Shown one piece after another: positions 5,669 to 12,951 of a stretch of 15,322 nt of DNA. The notes under the pieces were generated by a model. It worked only from the letters and a program-made list of their open reading frames with translations. It was not told where the DNA came from and did no database searches. Location of the stretch: contig CAZMUN010000027.1 of NCBI GenBank assembly GCA_964569815.1, positions 1-15,322 of the forward strand, written 5' to 3'. The position numbers and the translations under genes were made by a program. Within the stretch, counting starts at the first letter, position 1, and every line of letters starts with the position of its first letter. Source of the DNA: CAZMUN01 sp964569815 (GTDB taxonomy: Archaea; Iainarchaeota; Iainarchaeia; Iainarchaeales; GCA-2688035).

Positions 5669-6180
5669 AGCTTTTTCGGACGGCAAGGAAGCGAAGACAG
5701 TGCGACGATGCCAAATGCCAGCTGGCTGCTTTTGCTGCAGGCTGCTTTTGGGGCGTGCAGGCCGCTTTTGACAAAATTCCAGGAGTTGTTTCAACCATCG
5801 TGGGTTATACAGGCGGCCAAACCAAGAACCCAAGCTATGAACAGGTTTGCTCTGGAAAAACAGGGCATGCAGAGGCCGTGCAGTTGGAATTTAATCCAGA
5901 AAAGGTTTCTTTTGAAGAGCTCTTGCGCGTCTTTTGGAGCATCCACAACCCGACCGAAAAAAACAGGCAGGGGCCTGATGTAGGCGAACAGTACAGGTCT
6001 GCAATATTTTACCACAGCGAAAAGCAAAAGCAGGCTGCTTTGGATTCAAAAAGGGCTTTGGAGGCGCTTGGAAAATACGACAAGCCTATTGCAACCAAGG
6101 TGGTGAAAGCAGGGCCTTTTTTCAAGGCCGAAGAGCGCCATCAAAAGCATGCGGAAAAGCATGGAAAAGGCGTTTGCTAG
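5665..6180 (+). CDS. msrA: Peptide methionine-(S)-sulfoxide reductase MsrA
   Basis: ATG 5665 overlaps the glycosylase stop (ATGA) and follows the SD AAGGTG (5654-5659); the longer frame from 5635 lies within the upstream gene. The 171-aa protein has the catalytic GCFWG motif (Cys27), VGYTGG (47-52), the G66-HAEAVQLEF segment and NRQGPDVGEQYRSAIF (about 100-115). It reduces the S-epimer of methionine sulfoxide in the cytoplasm. The C-terminus ends in Cys171, a plausible resolving cysteine, but the usual C-terminal tail is shortened (KHAEKHGKGVC). Two extra cysteines (Cys13, Cys18) occur in the basic N-terminal extension. This is the last gene of the redox operon. Confidence 0.96.
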   Translation: MKLFRTARKRRQCDDAKCQLAAFAAGCFWGVQAAFDKIPGVVSTIVGYTGGQTKNPSYEQVCSGKTGHAEAVQLEFNPEKVSFEELLRVFWSIHNPTEKNRQGPDVGEQYRSAIFYHSEKQKQAALDSKRALEALGKYDKPIATKVVKAGPFFKAEERHQKHAEKHGKGVC

Positions 6181-6222
6181 GCTTTGCCCATGCCACTGAA
6201 ACCTTTTTGGGTTTCAAAAAGG

Positions 6223-6232
6223 ATTATTAACC
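6223..6232 (+). promoter_or_regulatory. TATA box of the histidine kinase gene
   Basis: ATTATTAACC lies 21-30 bp upstream of ATG 6253, the leaderless distance used elsewhere in this window. It argues that the kinase has its own promoter and that the longer frame starting near 6184 is not used. Confidence 0.5.
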
Positions 6233-6252
6233 AAAAAAAGCATTCTATTGGC

Positions 6253-7242
6253 ATGAATGCCTTAATTGTTTTGGACCTGGTTTCGGTTTTTTTGGCCCTC
6301 CTAGTATACACGTTTGGCAGAATGGTCAACCAAAGGCTGGTTAAGCAAGCCGTGCCAGCTTTTTTTGGCGTAAGCGTTCTAGTGATGGCTTTGGCCTTGC
6401 TTGAAATCTTTGGCTTTCTGCCAGCACAAATAACGCCTGCCAATCTAATGGTTCGCCTGGCCATGGTTGTAGTGCTTTTGCTTATTGCACTAGGCCTGAA
6501 CAAAACGAAGCTAGACCAGCTTAGAAGCGAATTGGAACGCGGAGCCGTTGTCCAAAAAATGAAGCGCGAGTTTTTGGCAATCACGTCCCACGAACTAAAA
6601 ACGCCTCTTTCGCCGATGATGATACAGCTTCAGATGCTGAATGCTGAAACCGTAGGGCCTCTTAATAGAAAGCAGAAGAAAAGCATTGCCATAGTTGAAA
6701 GGAACATCCGGCGCCTTAGCAGAATAGTTGAAGACATCACAATGCTTAACAGGGCCACTGCAGGCGTGATAGAGCTGGATAAGAAAAGCCTTGACTTGAA
6801 CAAGCTTTTGCTTGACGCAATTGAAACCATGAAGCCTTTTGCTTTGGAAAAAAGCGTTTCCATTTCCTTCAAAGGCCGCGAAATTCCATTGACAAGAGGA
6901 GACCCTGACAGGATGACGGCTGTTGCAATAAACCTGTTGGACAACGCAGTCAAGTTTGGAAAGAGGGGCGGAAAAATCCTGGTTGAAACAACGTTTGACG
7001 GCGACTCAATAGTTGTTTCAGTGAAAGACAACGGAAGGGGAATAAAAAAAGAAAACCTGGAAAATTTGTTCCAGTCTTTTTCCATTCTCGCGCACTATTC
7101 AACAAGAACGGCAGGAGGAATGGGTTTAGGCCTAAGCATTTCCAAAAAGATTGTTGAACTGCATGGCGGCAGAATCTGGGCTGAAAGCAAAGGCCTTAGG
7201 AAGGGAGCAACCTTTTTCTTTTCCCTGCCATCCAAGCACTAA
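6253..7242 (+). CDS. Membrane sensor histidine kinase (orphan)
   Basis: From ATG 6253 the protein is 329 aa: three membrane helices (about 4-22, 33-52 and 65-82), a short coiled linker, a HisKA dimerisation domain with phospho-acceptor His113 in TSHELKTPLSP, and a HATPase_c domain. The N-box is NLLDNAVKFG (227-236), G1 is DNGRG (259-263), the F-box is LFQSF and G2 is GGMGLGLSI (288-296). All catalytic elements are intact. There is no extracellular loop of useful size and no PAS domain, so any signal would be sensed within the membrane or by a partner. No response regulator is encoded nearby. It follows msrA but has its own TATA box. Whether it senses redox stress is open. Confidence 0.93.
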   Translation: MNALIVLDLVSVFLALLVYTFGRMVNQRLVKQAVPAFFGVSVLVMALALLEIFGFLPAQITPANLMVRLAMVVVLLLIALGLNKTKLDQLRSELERGAVVQKMKREFLAITSHELKTPLSPMMIQLQMLNAETVGPLNRKQKKSIAIVERNIRRLSRIVEDITMLNRATAGVIELDKKSLDLNKLLLDAIETMKPFALEKSVSISFKGREIPLTRGDPDRMTAVAINLLDNAVKFGKRGGKILVETTFDGDSIVVSVKDNGRGIKKENLENLFQSFSILAHYSTRTAGGMGLGLSISKKIVELHGGRIWAESKGLRKGATFFFSLPSKH

Positions 7243-7249
7243 CCTTGTG

Positions 7250-7260
7250 TTAATTAATTC
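7250..7260 (+). promoter_or_regulatory. TATA box of the U32 family gene
   Basis: TTAATTAATTC lies 25-35 bp upstream of the ATG at 7285. There is no SD, consistent with a leaderless transcript. Confidence 0.45.
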
Positions 7261-7284
7261 TTTTGCACCCTATTTTTTGTTAGC

Positions 7285-8493
7285 ATGAAAAAAAAGCCAG
7301 AGCTTCTTGCAGGAATAGGGGACTTTGCTTCAGCGGTAGCTGCCGTAAAAAATGGGGCCGACGCAGTATACTTTGGAGTCAAAGGCTTCAACATGCGGGA
7401 CCTCGGAACCAATTTTTATTCAGATGAATTGAAAAAACTGATGGGCTTTTTGCACGAGCGCAAAGCCAAAGGATATTTGGCCTTGAACACCATTGTTTTT
7501 GACGAAGAGCTAAAAAAGGCTGAAGCAATCCTGAAAAAGGCAAAAAATGCAAAAGTAGATGCAGTAATCCTTTCAGACATGGCTGTTTTGGACATGGCAA
7601 AAAAACTTGGCCTAACGCCGTTCCTTAGCACACAGGCAAGCGTTTCAAACAAGCTTGCTCTCAACGCCTATAAGCGGATGGGTGTCAGGCGGGCTATTCT
7701 TGCAAGAGAGCTTAACCTAAAACAAATTGCTGCTTTAAAAAAGTCTGTTCCCGGCATTGAAATAGAGTGCTTTGTGCACGGTGCAATGTGCATTTCTGTT
7801 TCAGGGAGATGCTTTCTAAGCCACGAGCTTTTTGGAACAAGCGCCAACAGGGGAAAATGCCTGCAGCCCTGCAGGCGCGCATTCTTTCTTGACGGAAAAG
7901 CGCCAGACTTTTCCAAAAAAGAGATTCTTCTCCAGGGCCATACAATCATTTCTCCAAAGGACCTTAAGGCAATTGGCTTTCTTGACAAGGTGATTGCCTC
8001 AGGCATTGATTCAATGAAGATTGAGGGGCGCAACAAGCCAGCTCACTACATTGCAACTGTCACTAGCTGCTATCGTAAGGCAATTGACTCTGTTTTTGAC
8101 AAAACTTTTTCCAAGCCCAAGGTTATCAAATGGAACAAAGAGCTTGCAAGGGTTTTCAACAGGGGCTTTTCTTCAGGCTTTTTCTTTTCAATGCCTGGTA
8201 AAACAGATTTGGCCAAGCAGCAGGGCAGCATTCAAAAGCAGAGGCGAAAGCATGTTGGAGTTGTGCTGAATTTTTTGCCTAAAGCAATGGTTGCAGAAAT
8301 CAAGCTTTTTGAACCGCTTTCACAAGGCACAAGCGTTTTGATTGAGGGCAGCACCACTTACCTTGAGCAAACCGCTTCTTCTTTGCAGGTTAACCACAAA
8401 CAGGTTTCCAGAGTTTCCAAAGGCAAAAAGCTTGGCTTAAAGGTTGAAGACAAAGTCAGAAAAAACGACAAAGTGTTTATTCTAATTAAATAA
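7285..8493 (+). CDS. Peptidase U32 family protein (TrhP/RlhA-like RNA hydroxylation factor)
   Basis: The 402-aa protein starts with the U32 barrel motif PELLAGIGDFASAVAAVKNGADAVYFG (5-31). It contains the family signature ECFVHGAMCISVSGRCFLS (161-179) and NRGKCLQPCRR (188-198), a cysteine cluster (Cys162, 169, 176, 192, 196) of the type that binds an iron-sulfur cluster in U32 proteins. GIDSMKIEGRNKP follows, and a C-terminal beta-barrel extension with GxKxGLKVEDKV-like repeats ends the protein. Family members hydroxylate uridine in tRNA (TrhP) or cytidine in rRNA (RlhA) using prephenate; older annotation as protease or collagenase is doubtful. Which RNA is modified here cannot be told. It is monocistronic, with a 194-bp convergent gap to the next gene where I see nothing recognisable. 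Confidence 0.92.
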   Translation: MKKKPELLAGIGDFASAVAAVKNGADAVYFGVKGFNMRDLGTNFYSDELKKLMGFLHERKAKGYLALNTIVFDEELKKAEAILKKAKNAKVDAVILSDMAVLDMAKKLGLTPFLSTQASVSNKLALNAYKRMGVRRAILARELNLKQIAALKKSVPGIEIECFVHGAMCISVSGRCFLSHELFGTSANRGKCLQPCRRAFFLDGKAPDFSKKEILLQGHTIISPKDLKAIGFLDKVIASGIDSMKIEGRNKPAHYIATVTSCYRKAIDSVFDKTFSKPKVIKWNKELARVFNRGFSSGFFFSMPGKTDLAKQQGSIQKQRRKHVGVVLNFLPKAMVAEIKLFEPLSQGTSVLIEGSTTYLEQTASSLQVNHKQVSRVSKGKKLGLKVEDKVRKNDKVFILIK

Positions 8494-8687
8494 AAAAGAG
8501 CGCAGGCAACAAACACAAAAACCAACGCACCAGCCTTTAGTCCTCCGGTTGAAATAATTCTGCAGAAACAATATAGTGCAAGATAATTAAATAAGCTATC
8601 GTTAAATTAGGTGGTGTAGAAAGGATGCTAATTCAAAAATACACCTGTTTGCTCTTATAAGTTTTTTTGATTTTTAAGTCTCCTTTA

Positions 8688-8894
8688 TTAGATAGAATTC
8701 GCGATTTTTATTATAGTTTTTTTGCCTATTTTTGTTTTAATATCGAGTGTTTCAACGTATTTTGCTAACAGTTTATCGCCTTTGGGTGAATCAAAATCTA
8801 TAAACCTGATTTTTGCGCCTTGCCTGATTTTTCTGAATTGTTTTAATCTAATATCAATGGTATAACCTTTGAATGTTGGCAGAATGTTAGTCAT
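8688..8894 (-). CDS. Small conserved-looking protein (68 aa), function unknown
   Basis: The pattern KGYTIDIRLKQFRKI...IRFIDFDSPKGDKLL resembles small hypothetical proteins found widely in bacteria and archaea, usually without assigned function. My recollection of the pattern is the basis, not a search. The start is supported by a TATA box (TTAATATAAT, 8921-8930) 27-36 bp upstream and the absence of an SD. It lies 70 bp downstream of the nuclease-helicase gene in the same direction but probably has its own promoter. The protein is basic with no membrane segment. It may have nothing to do with the neighbouring cassette. Confidence 0.65.
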   Translation of the reverse strand: MTNILPTFKGYTIDIRLKQFRKIRQGAKIRFIDFDSPKGDKLLAKYVETLDIKTKIGKKTIIKIANSI

Positions 8895-8920
8895 GGCAAA
8901 AAGAGGCTTTGTTTGGAAGT

Positions 8921-8930
8921 ATTATATTAA
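8921..8930 (-). promoter_or_regulatory. TATA box of the 68-aa gene
   Basis: TTAATATAAT on the minus strand lies 27-36 bp upstream of the ATG at 8894, in the gap after the helicase gene. Confidence 0.5.
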
Positions 8931-8964
8931 TTTGTGTTCTTTTCGTGAAATGACGAAAAAGGAA

Positions 8965-10836
8965 TTAATAGTTTTCTATTCGGCTCTTAAAAAAATTCTC
9001 TGTGTTTTTGTCCATAAAGTGTACATAGCATCCTTTCATTCCTCTTGTAAGCAAAACCCTGTAAATGTTTTTTACATATTTTATAAATTCGTCTTCTTTT
9101 GCCCTTCTTAGCTTTGGATCGCTGGTTTCTTCTCTATTTCCAATCCAGGCTTTTTTTGCAGGGTCATACACCAGGTCTTTGGCAAATATTACGCCTACAT
9201 ACTCAAATTCAAATCCTTGGATAGTGTAAATGCAGCCAATCTGGTTTACGCCATCTGGATCAAAAGCCCATAAAGGTGCTTCAGGAATTCCTTTGGCAAG
9301 TTTTTTTCCTGGTTTCCCTTCCCAAGGCATTTTGAAATCTCCAATAACTACATCTTCAACTAGCGTCCCATCCTGTTTTGGATCACTCCAATTCCAACAA
9401 AACCCTGCAACAAGCCTTGCAGCGTTTGGTTTTTTCATGTTTTTTTCCTTAATAGCTTCGTACAACGCCTTTGGGCTGTCAAATAACTTGAATTCCATTT
9501 TTTCGTTTTTTGTAAGGATCCTGTTTGCAGTTTCTCTGACTTCTAAGGTATTGTCTACCCAATTAAGGTATCCATCTGAACCACTGCACCTGAATTGGGT
9601 CTTTAATTCAAATTCATATATTTCCGCACCATATTTTTCTGCAGTTTCCCTTATCAGCTTCGTTGTGCCTATTTCATAGGGAGCCACAACCTGGTAATCG
9701 TCAATAAAGAAAATTGAAACTTTTGCAGTTTTAATCAGTTCTTCAACCTGCGGCGTGTTTGACCTAAACTCTCTTTTGGTATACCTTGAATTGCTATTGT
9801 CTCTTATCCTATGCGCTTCATCGCATATTAGAACATTTATTTCGTTTTCTTTGTGAGACATAAAGCTGTTGAAATATTTGAACAAATGCGAGGCTCTTGA
9901 CCCAACAATCTTCCTTAGCGTTCTGGTAAACGCAGCTGAACCTGTTGCATGGAATACTGTAAATCCTTTGCCAAGGAGTTCAGCTAACGCATTTAGAGCA
10001 ATAACAGATTTTCCAGTGCCAGGCCCGCCCTTTACTATTATCACCGATTTCCTTTTCAGCTTTGAGCACTTTTTTGCCCTGTCAATGATGGTGTTGTTTG
10101 CGGCTATTTGCTCATCTATAAGATTGAACATCTTCTGCCCATCAATCATGCCTTTGGCGACATCCACAAGCTTTTTTGAGGGCCTAATATTACTTTCAGC
10201 AAAACGATTAAATATTTCCAAGCCATGGCCATTTGAAAGCTTTGACTTTAAAAAATCACCTAGCTTTTGAAAATCTTCTTTAGCAAAAACTGGAAATTCT
10301 TTCAAAACAGACTGGAATTTTGGCAGAAACAAGATCTCATTTTCTTTTGAATAATTGTGGCAATAAACGCACGAAAACAAATCCGGCGAATCGTTTTCCT
10401 GAAAGACCTCCATAAAGTCTTTTAGGTAAAAATGATATCCCCTCACCTGGAATGACGGGTGTGGAACCATTCGTTCTCCACCTCCAACGAAGGTCAAAAC
10501 ATTTTCTTCAATGTCACAATCCCTGGCTTTCTCCCACTGCTTAAGCTCAATCAGCACCACATTCTCTTTTTCCCCTAACCCTTTACCAAATAACAAACAA
10601 TCTATCCGTTGCGTGCTGTACGGTAGTTCATACTCAAGAACAATCATGTTGTCTTTAGGCGAGGTCTGCTCAACAGTATTTTTAAGAAACTGAAGAGAAT
10701 TTGTCCAGGATCTTGACTCAGCAGGGCTTGCCTTCCGACCATAATATCCTTCAAAATTTGCTCCAAGCTTGTCCGATATCCTGTTTTGGACAGTATCTTC
10801 GATAAACTGCCCGACAGTACCTTCGTAGATTTTCAT
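8965..10836 (-). CDS. PD-(D/E)XK nuclease fused to DUF2075 (Schlafen-like) superfamily 1 helicase
   Basis: The protein is 623 aa. The N-terminal part (about 60-140) has a PD-(D/E)XK nuclease pattern: Asp79 in TQRIDCLLFG, Glu97-Leu-Lys99 in VVLIELKQW, and a RecB-type QxxxY motif, Gln130 to Tyr134 (QVRGY). A DUF2075 helicase follows: Walker A GGPGTGKS (270-277), Walker B LICDEAH (336-342), motif III IDDYQ (378-382), motif IV TQFRC (413-417), motif V YTIQGFEFEYVGVI (537-550) and motif VI LLTRGMKG (595-602). All motifs are intact, so it should hydrolyse ATP and may cut nucleic acid. It starts 2 bp after the MazG stop, a coupled pair. Such fusions occur in defence islands; an antiviral role is inferred. 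Confidence 0.92.
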   Translation of the reverse strand: MKIYEGTVGQFIEDTVQNRISDKLGANFEGYYGRKASPAESRSWTNSLQFLKNTVEQTSPKDNMIVLEYELPYSTQRIDCLLFGKGLGEKENVVLIELKQWEKARDCDIEENVLTFVGGGERMVPHPSFQVRGYHFYLKDFMEVFQENDSPDLFSCVYCHNYSKENEILFLPKFQSVLKEFPVFAKEDFQKLGDFLKSKLSNGHGLEIFNRFAESNIRPSKKLVDVAKGMIDGQKMFNLIDEQIAANNTIIDRAKKCSKLKRKSVIIVKGGPGTGKSVIALNALAELLGKGFTVFHATGSAAFTRTLRKIVGSRASHLFKYFNSFMSHKENEINVLICDEAHRIRDNSNSRYTKREFRSNTPQVEELIKTAKVSIFFIDDYQVVAPYEIGTTKLIRETAEKYGAEIYEFELKTQFRCSGSDGYLNWVDNTLEVRETANRILTKNEKMEFKLFDSPKALYEAIKEKNMKKPNAARLVAGFCWNWSDPKQDGTLVEDVVIGDFKMPWEGKPGKKLAKGIPEAPLWAFDPDGVNQIGCIYTIQGFEFEYVGVIFAKDLVYDPAKKAWIGNREETSDPKLRRAKEDEFIKYVKNIYRVLLTRGMKGCYVHFMDKNTENFFKSRIENY

Positions 10837-10838
10837 AA

Positions 10839-11201
10839 TTACAACTCGGTATACTTCTTGTTCTGTCCCCTTGCTTTTTCAACAGGATATTTTTTCTCGT
10901 TCTTTTCAAGCTTCTTGTTCAATTCAGTAGCTAAATCAATATCATATCTTTGAGCCAATCGCAGCAGAAAATACAGCACATCAGCCATCTCTTCCGATAA
11001 CGCTTCTCTTTTTTCAGTTGATTTAAACATTTCTTCCACTTCTTCTTTTGACTTGAAACGGAAGTGCTCGAGCAATTCAGAGGCCTCTGTTATAATACCA
11101 ATTGCCAAGTCCTTTGCGTTGTGATACTGATCCCAGTCCCTAATCTCACTGAATTTTCTGACCCATTCTTTCATCTCGTGAACATTAGTTTTTGAATCCA
11201 T
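10839..11201 (-). CDS. MazG-like nucleotide pyrophosphohydrolase (iMazG/dCTPase type)
   Basis: This is a 120-aa all-helical protein with the metal-binding pattern ExxE (Glu39, Glu42 in ITEASELLEHF) and ExxD (Glu71, Asp74 in SEEMADVLYFLL). It matches the short MazG/RS21-C6-like pyrophosphohydrolases that convert (d)NTPs to monophosphates plus pyrophosphate. WDQYHNAKDLA near residues 23-33 is the usual opening helix of this group. It is the first gene of a two-gene unit with the nuclease-helicase. A TATA-like CTTTTTATGC (11227-11236) lies 25-35 bp upstream. In this setting it may deplete or clean nucleotides during a defence response, or be ordinary house-cleaning; the sequence does not decide. 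Confidence 0.93.
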   Translation of the reverse strand: MDSKTNVHEMKEWVRKFSEIRDWDQYHNAKDLAIGIITEASELLEHFRFKSKEEVEEMFKSTEKREALSEEMADVLYFLLRLAQRYDIDLATELNKKLEKNEKKYPVEKARGQNKKYTEL

Positions 11202-11226
11202 TGATAAAAATATAAACTTGGATAAA

Positions 11227-11236
11227 GCATAAAAAG
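11227..11236 (-). promoter_or_regulatory. TATA box of the MazG-helicase unit
   Basis: CTTTTTATGC on the minus strand lies 26-35 bp upstream of the mazG-like ATG at 11201, with no clear SD in between. The adjacent 11237-11337 stretch shows nothing recognisable. Confidence 0.4.
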
Positions 11237-11337
11237 TCCATCAATTCTTTAGAATAACCTGATAAACAAAAAACCTAAATTTCTCATAGTTTGTTCTTCC
11301 AACTAGCCCTCAAACCAAGCTCCTTTTACTCAATCCG

Positions 11338-11361
11338 AGCCCGCTCCTGCTTTTGCGGGCT
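11338..11361. repeat. GC-rich hairpin
   Basis: AGCCCGC (11338-11344) and GCGGGCT (11355-11361) form a perfect 7-bp stem with a 10-nt loop in otherwise AT-rich DNA between the mazG-like gene and the 344-aa gene. It is not followed by a T-run on either strand, so it is not an obvious terminator. Confidence 0.5.
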
Positions 11362-11403
11362 AATTAAATAGGGCAATTAGGCTTGTTTTTGACTTTTTAA
11401 AAG

Positions 11404-11435
11404 TTTGTTCCAAAGATAGCTTTTTAAAGAACAAA
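11404..11435. repeat. Inverted repeat with nested stem
   Basis: TTTGTTC (11404-11410) and GAACAAA (11429-11435) form a 7-bp stem; inside it AAAG/CTTT can pair around ATAG. It is preceded by the near-palindrome ACTTTTTAAAAGT (11392-11404). AT-rich repeats like this can arise by chance, so support is modest. Confidence 0.35.
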
Positions 11436-11447
11436 GTTGTAAGATGT

Positions 11448-11485
11448 ATTTACTTCAGCAACCCACGTCGGGAGCTGAAGTAAAT
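11448..11485. repeat. Long perfect inverted repeat downstream of the 344-aa gene
   Basis: ATTTACTTCAGC (11448-11459) and GCTGAAGTAAAT (11474-11485) are a perfect 12-bp inverted repeat. The 14-nt loop contains an inner CCC/GGG pairing (11462-11464 with 11470-11472). It lies 12 bp beyond the stop of the 344-aa gene. It could end or stabilise that transcript, or be the end of a mobile element. A 12-bp perfect stem is unlikely to be chance. Confidence 0.65.
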
Positions 11486-11497
11486 TACTATATGTTA

Positions 11498-12532
11498 TTA
11501 GATTTTTTTGAGTGGGTAGCCTAGTTTTGTAAACTTTTCAAAGGTGGCTTTACCTCTCTTTCCAAAACAAGCCATTAGGTCTCCTTTTTGCATTATTCTT
11601 GAGTCGTCTGGATGGAGATATTTCATACATCCGTCTAATCCATTTGTTTCTTTTACAATTTTGTTGAATAGTGGGCTGTTTTCGATTATGGTTTCTTCGC
11701 CTTCTTCTTGCGGGTTTTCTTTTACCATATAGACTATTGGGTGCTTTGCAAGATGACTGCATTTGATTTGTCGTGAAATGTGCGGAACCATTCTGTTCAG
11801 ACATTGCTTTCCCATAAAATGTCTAACACACTTCTTTCCAAAGATTGAAGCAGTTTTCTTAATGTCTTTTTCAAGAAAACAGGAAATTTTAGGCACCATT
11901 TCCAGCTTTATCAACTTCACAAAAAGATCTGCCGTGGCAATAAGTTCATTACATTGGTCTCCTTTAAAGTAAACAGAAAGATCAGCTTGGCCTCGCAACT
12001 CATCCCAAGCAGGGCAAATCCTGCCCTGAAAATTGTCCAAAAGAAGTTTTGCATCTATTTTGTGTGTCCTGAGTTCCCAGGCGCAAAGCATAGGATAACT
12101 GTTTGAAATCAGATCATAAAAATCTTGCTGGTTCCTATCTTGAGAGGTTAGGGGTATTTTGGTATATTGATGACTTTGACCGTAAATGGAAACAAGTCCC
12201 TTCAAGCCAAAAATGTAGGTATAGAAAAAATGAACCTTCTCTACATGTGGCAAAATCAGTTCCTTAAACTTTTCCAAAACTTCAATTTCCTCTTCAATAC
12301 GCTCGTACTCAAATATCCTACTTAAGTCTTTTGAACAATACACAGGCCTGTTGAATTTTTGCTTGCCTGATTTAAGCGTTTCTTCCATCGCCTTTCTGTA
12401 GTTCTTTCTAAATGCCTGCAGATCTTTGACTTCAATACCAACCCCTAGAAGGCCTTTCCTCAAAGAAGTTCTAACCGAGTTGCCCTTAACTTGCTGAGTT
12501 AGCAAAACCGCATCTAAACCAATCCACGACAT
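11498..12532 (-). CDS. Uncharacterised 344-aa protein, possible RNase H-like fold
   Basis: I do not recognise a named family with confidence. The protein is soluble, with no signal or membrane segment. The order of acidic positions recalls DUF3800/RNase H-like nucleases: Asp7 in the opening strand (SWIGLDAVLL), Asp166 in LLLDNFQGR, then FKGDQCNELIATADL with Asp192 and Asp202 near residue 200. The last 140 residues hold many cysteines and histidines (for example KKCVRHFMGKQC, about 233-244, and KCSHLAKH, about 257-264), which could bind metal. A TATA box (TTGTTAAATA, 12551-12560) gives a near-leaderless start. Its place between an IS remnant and a hairpin-rich gap suggests accessory DNA. The nuclease idea is inference from motif order only. 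Confidence 0.75.
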   Translation of the reverse strand: MSWIGLDAVLLTQQVKGNSVRTSLRKGLLGVGIEVKDLQAFRKNYRKAMEETLKSGKQKFNRPVYCSKDLSRIFEYERIEEEIEVLEKFKELILPHVEKVHFFYTYIFGLKGLVSIYGQSHQYTKIPLTSQDRNQQDFYDLISNSYPMLCAWELRTHKIDAKLLLDNFQGRICPAWDELRGQADLSVYFKGDQCNELIATADLFVKLIKLEMVPKISCFLEKDIKKTASIFGKKCVRHFMGKQCLNRMVPHISRQIKCSHLAKHPIVYMVKENPQEEGEETIIENSPLFNKIVKETNGLDGCMKYLHPDDSRIMQKGDLMACFGKRGKATFEKFTKLGYPLKKI

Positions 12533-12550
12533 TTTATTACCTTTTAATTC

Positions 12551-12560
12551 TATTTAACAA
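12551..12560 (-). promoter_or_regulatory. TATA box of the 344-aa gene
   Basis: TTGTTAAATA on the minus strand lies 19-28 bp upstream of the ATG at 12532. Confidence 0.4.
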
Positions 12561-12604
12561 ATTTTGTTCTTAAATAACTTTCTAGACTAGCTTTCCACTA
12601 AAAA

Positions 12605-12897
12605 CTAACCCTTTAATTCCAGCAACGTCTTTATTTCCCTCAACAGCTTGTTCTGCTCTTTCAAAAGCTTGTTTGTCTCAGCCACTTCGTGCTTGGTTTT
12701 GGCTTGTTGTATAAATACCCACAATTTTATGCTTTGCCAAACCAACTCCAAATTATAAGCAATAGCTTTGATTGTTACCTGTTTTTGCTGATTGTCTGCT
12801 CTGCGAGAACAAACATAGCTTCCCAGTGTTCATTTGATTGCTGAATTAACTGATTCCACCAGACTTCTGTAGTTGTATTTGTCTTTGTCAAAAAGTT
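12605..12897 (-). pseudogene. C-terminal remnant of an IS transposase (DDE, IS4/IS5-like) with in-frame stop
   Basis: Read through a TGA at 12830-12832, the minus strand gives KLFDKDKYNYRSLVESVNSAIK, then TLGSYVCSRRADNQQKQVTIKAIAYNLEL. This is the typical end of a DDE transposase: the catalytic Glu region (LVES...IK), the xxGS-V-SRR basic segment and IKAIAYNL. A leucine-rich coiled-coil tail (ETNKLLKEQNKLLREIK) follows to a TAG at 12605-12607. The N-terminal two thirds, including both Asp residues, are missing, so the copy is dead. The upstream edge of the remnant falls inside a GNAT-like reading frame. Its tail is repeated at 14682-14781. Family placement within IS4/IS5 is approximate. Confidence 0.75.
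12619..12718 (-). repeat. Diverged direct repeat, copy A (coiled-coil tail module)
   Basis: This 100-bp stretch encodes the coiled-coil tail of the transposase remnant and aligns without gaps to 14682-14781 with roughly three quarters of bases identical by eye. Both copies have the same orientation. Confidence 0.75.
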
Positions 12898-12945
12898 TAG
12901 CTGCTTTAGGTCTTTTTTTCGAGCTTTTCTTATTTTTGGTTCCAT
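12889..12945 (-). pseudogene. 5' fragment of a GNAT acetyltransferase gene, truncated by the IS remnant
   Basis: ATG 12945, 6 bp after the DUF5680 stop codon, opens MEPKIRKARKKDLKQLNFL. This is the usual first strand and start of helix 1 of GNAT N-acetyltransferases (IRKA-x-K-x-DLKQL). After about residue 19 the frame continues to 12775 with sequence that does not look like GNAT and overlaps the transposase remnant in another frame. So only the beginning of the gene survives, and no 3' part is visible on the other side of the remnant. The fragment is short, hence moderate confidence. Confidence 0.5.
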
Positions 12946-12951
12946 GTTTTT

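Noticed and set aside
6184..6252. 23-residue N-terminal extension of the histidine kinase
   Set aside because: A TATA box at 6223-6232 lies inside it at leaderless distance from ATG 6253, where the first membrane helix begins.
8494..8687. tRNA or small RNA in the convergent gap after the U32 gene
   Set aside because: No cloverleaf or strong stem could be built; nothing recognisable is present.
11498..12532. Possible TnpB/IS605 protein because of the hairpin at its 3' side
   Set aside because: No RuvC-type DDE order with a CxxC...CxxC zinc finger of TnpB is visible.
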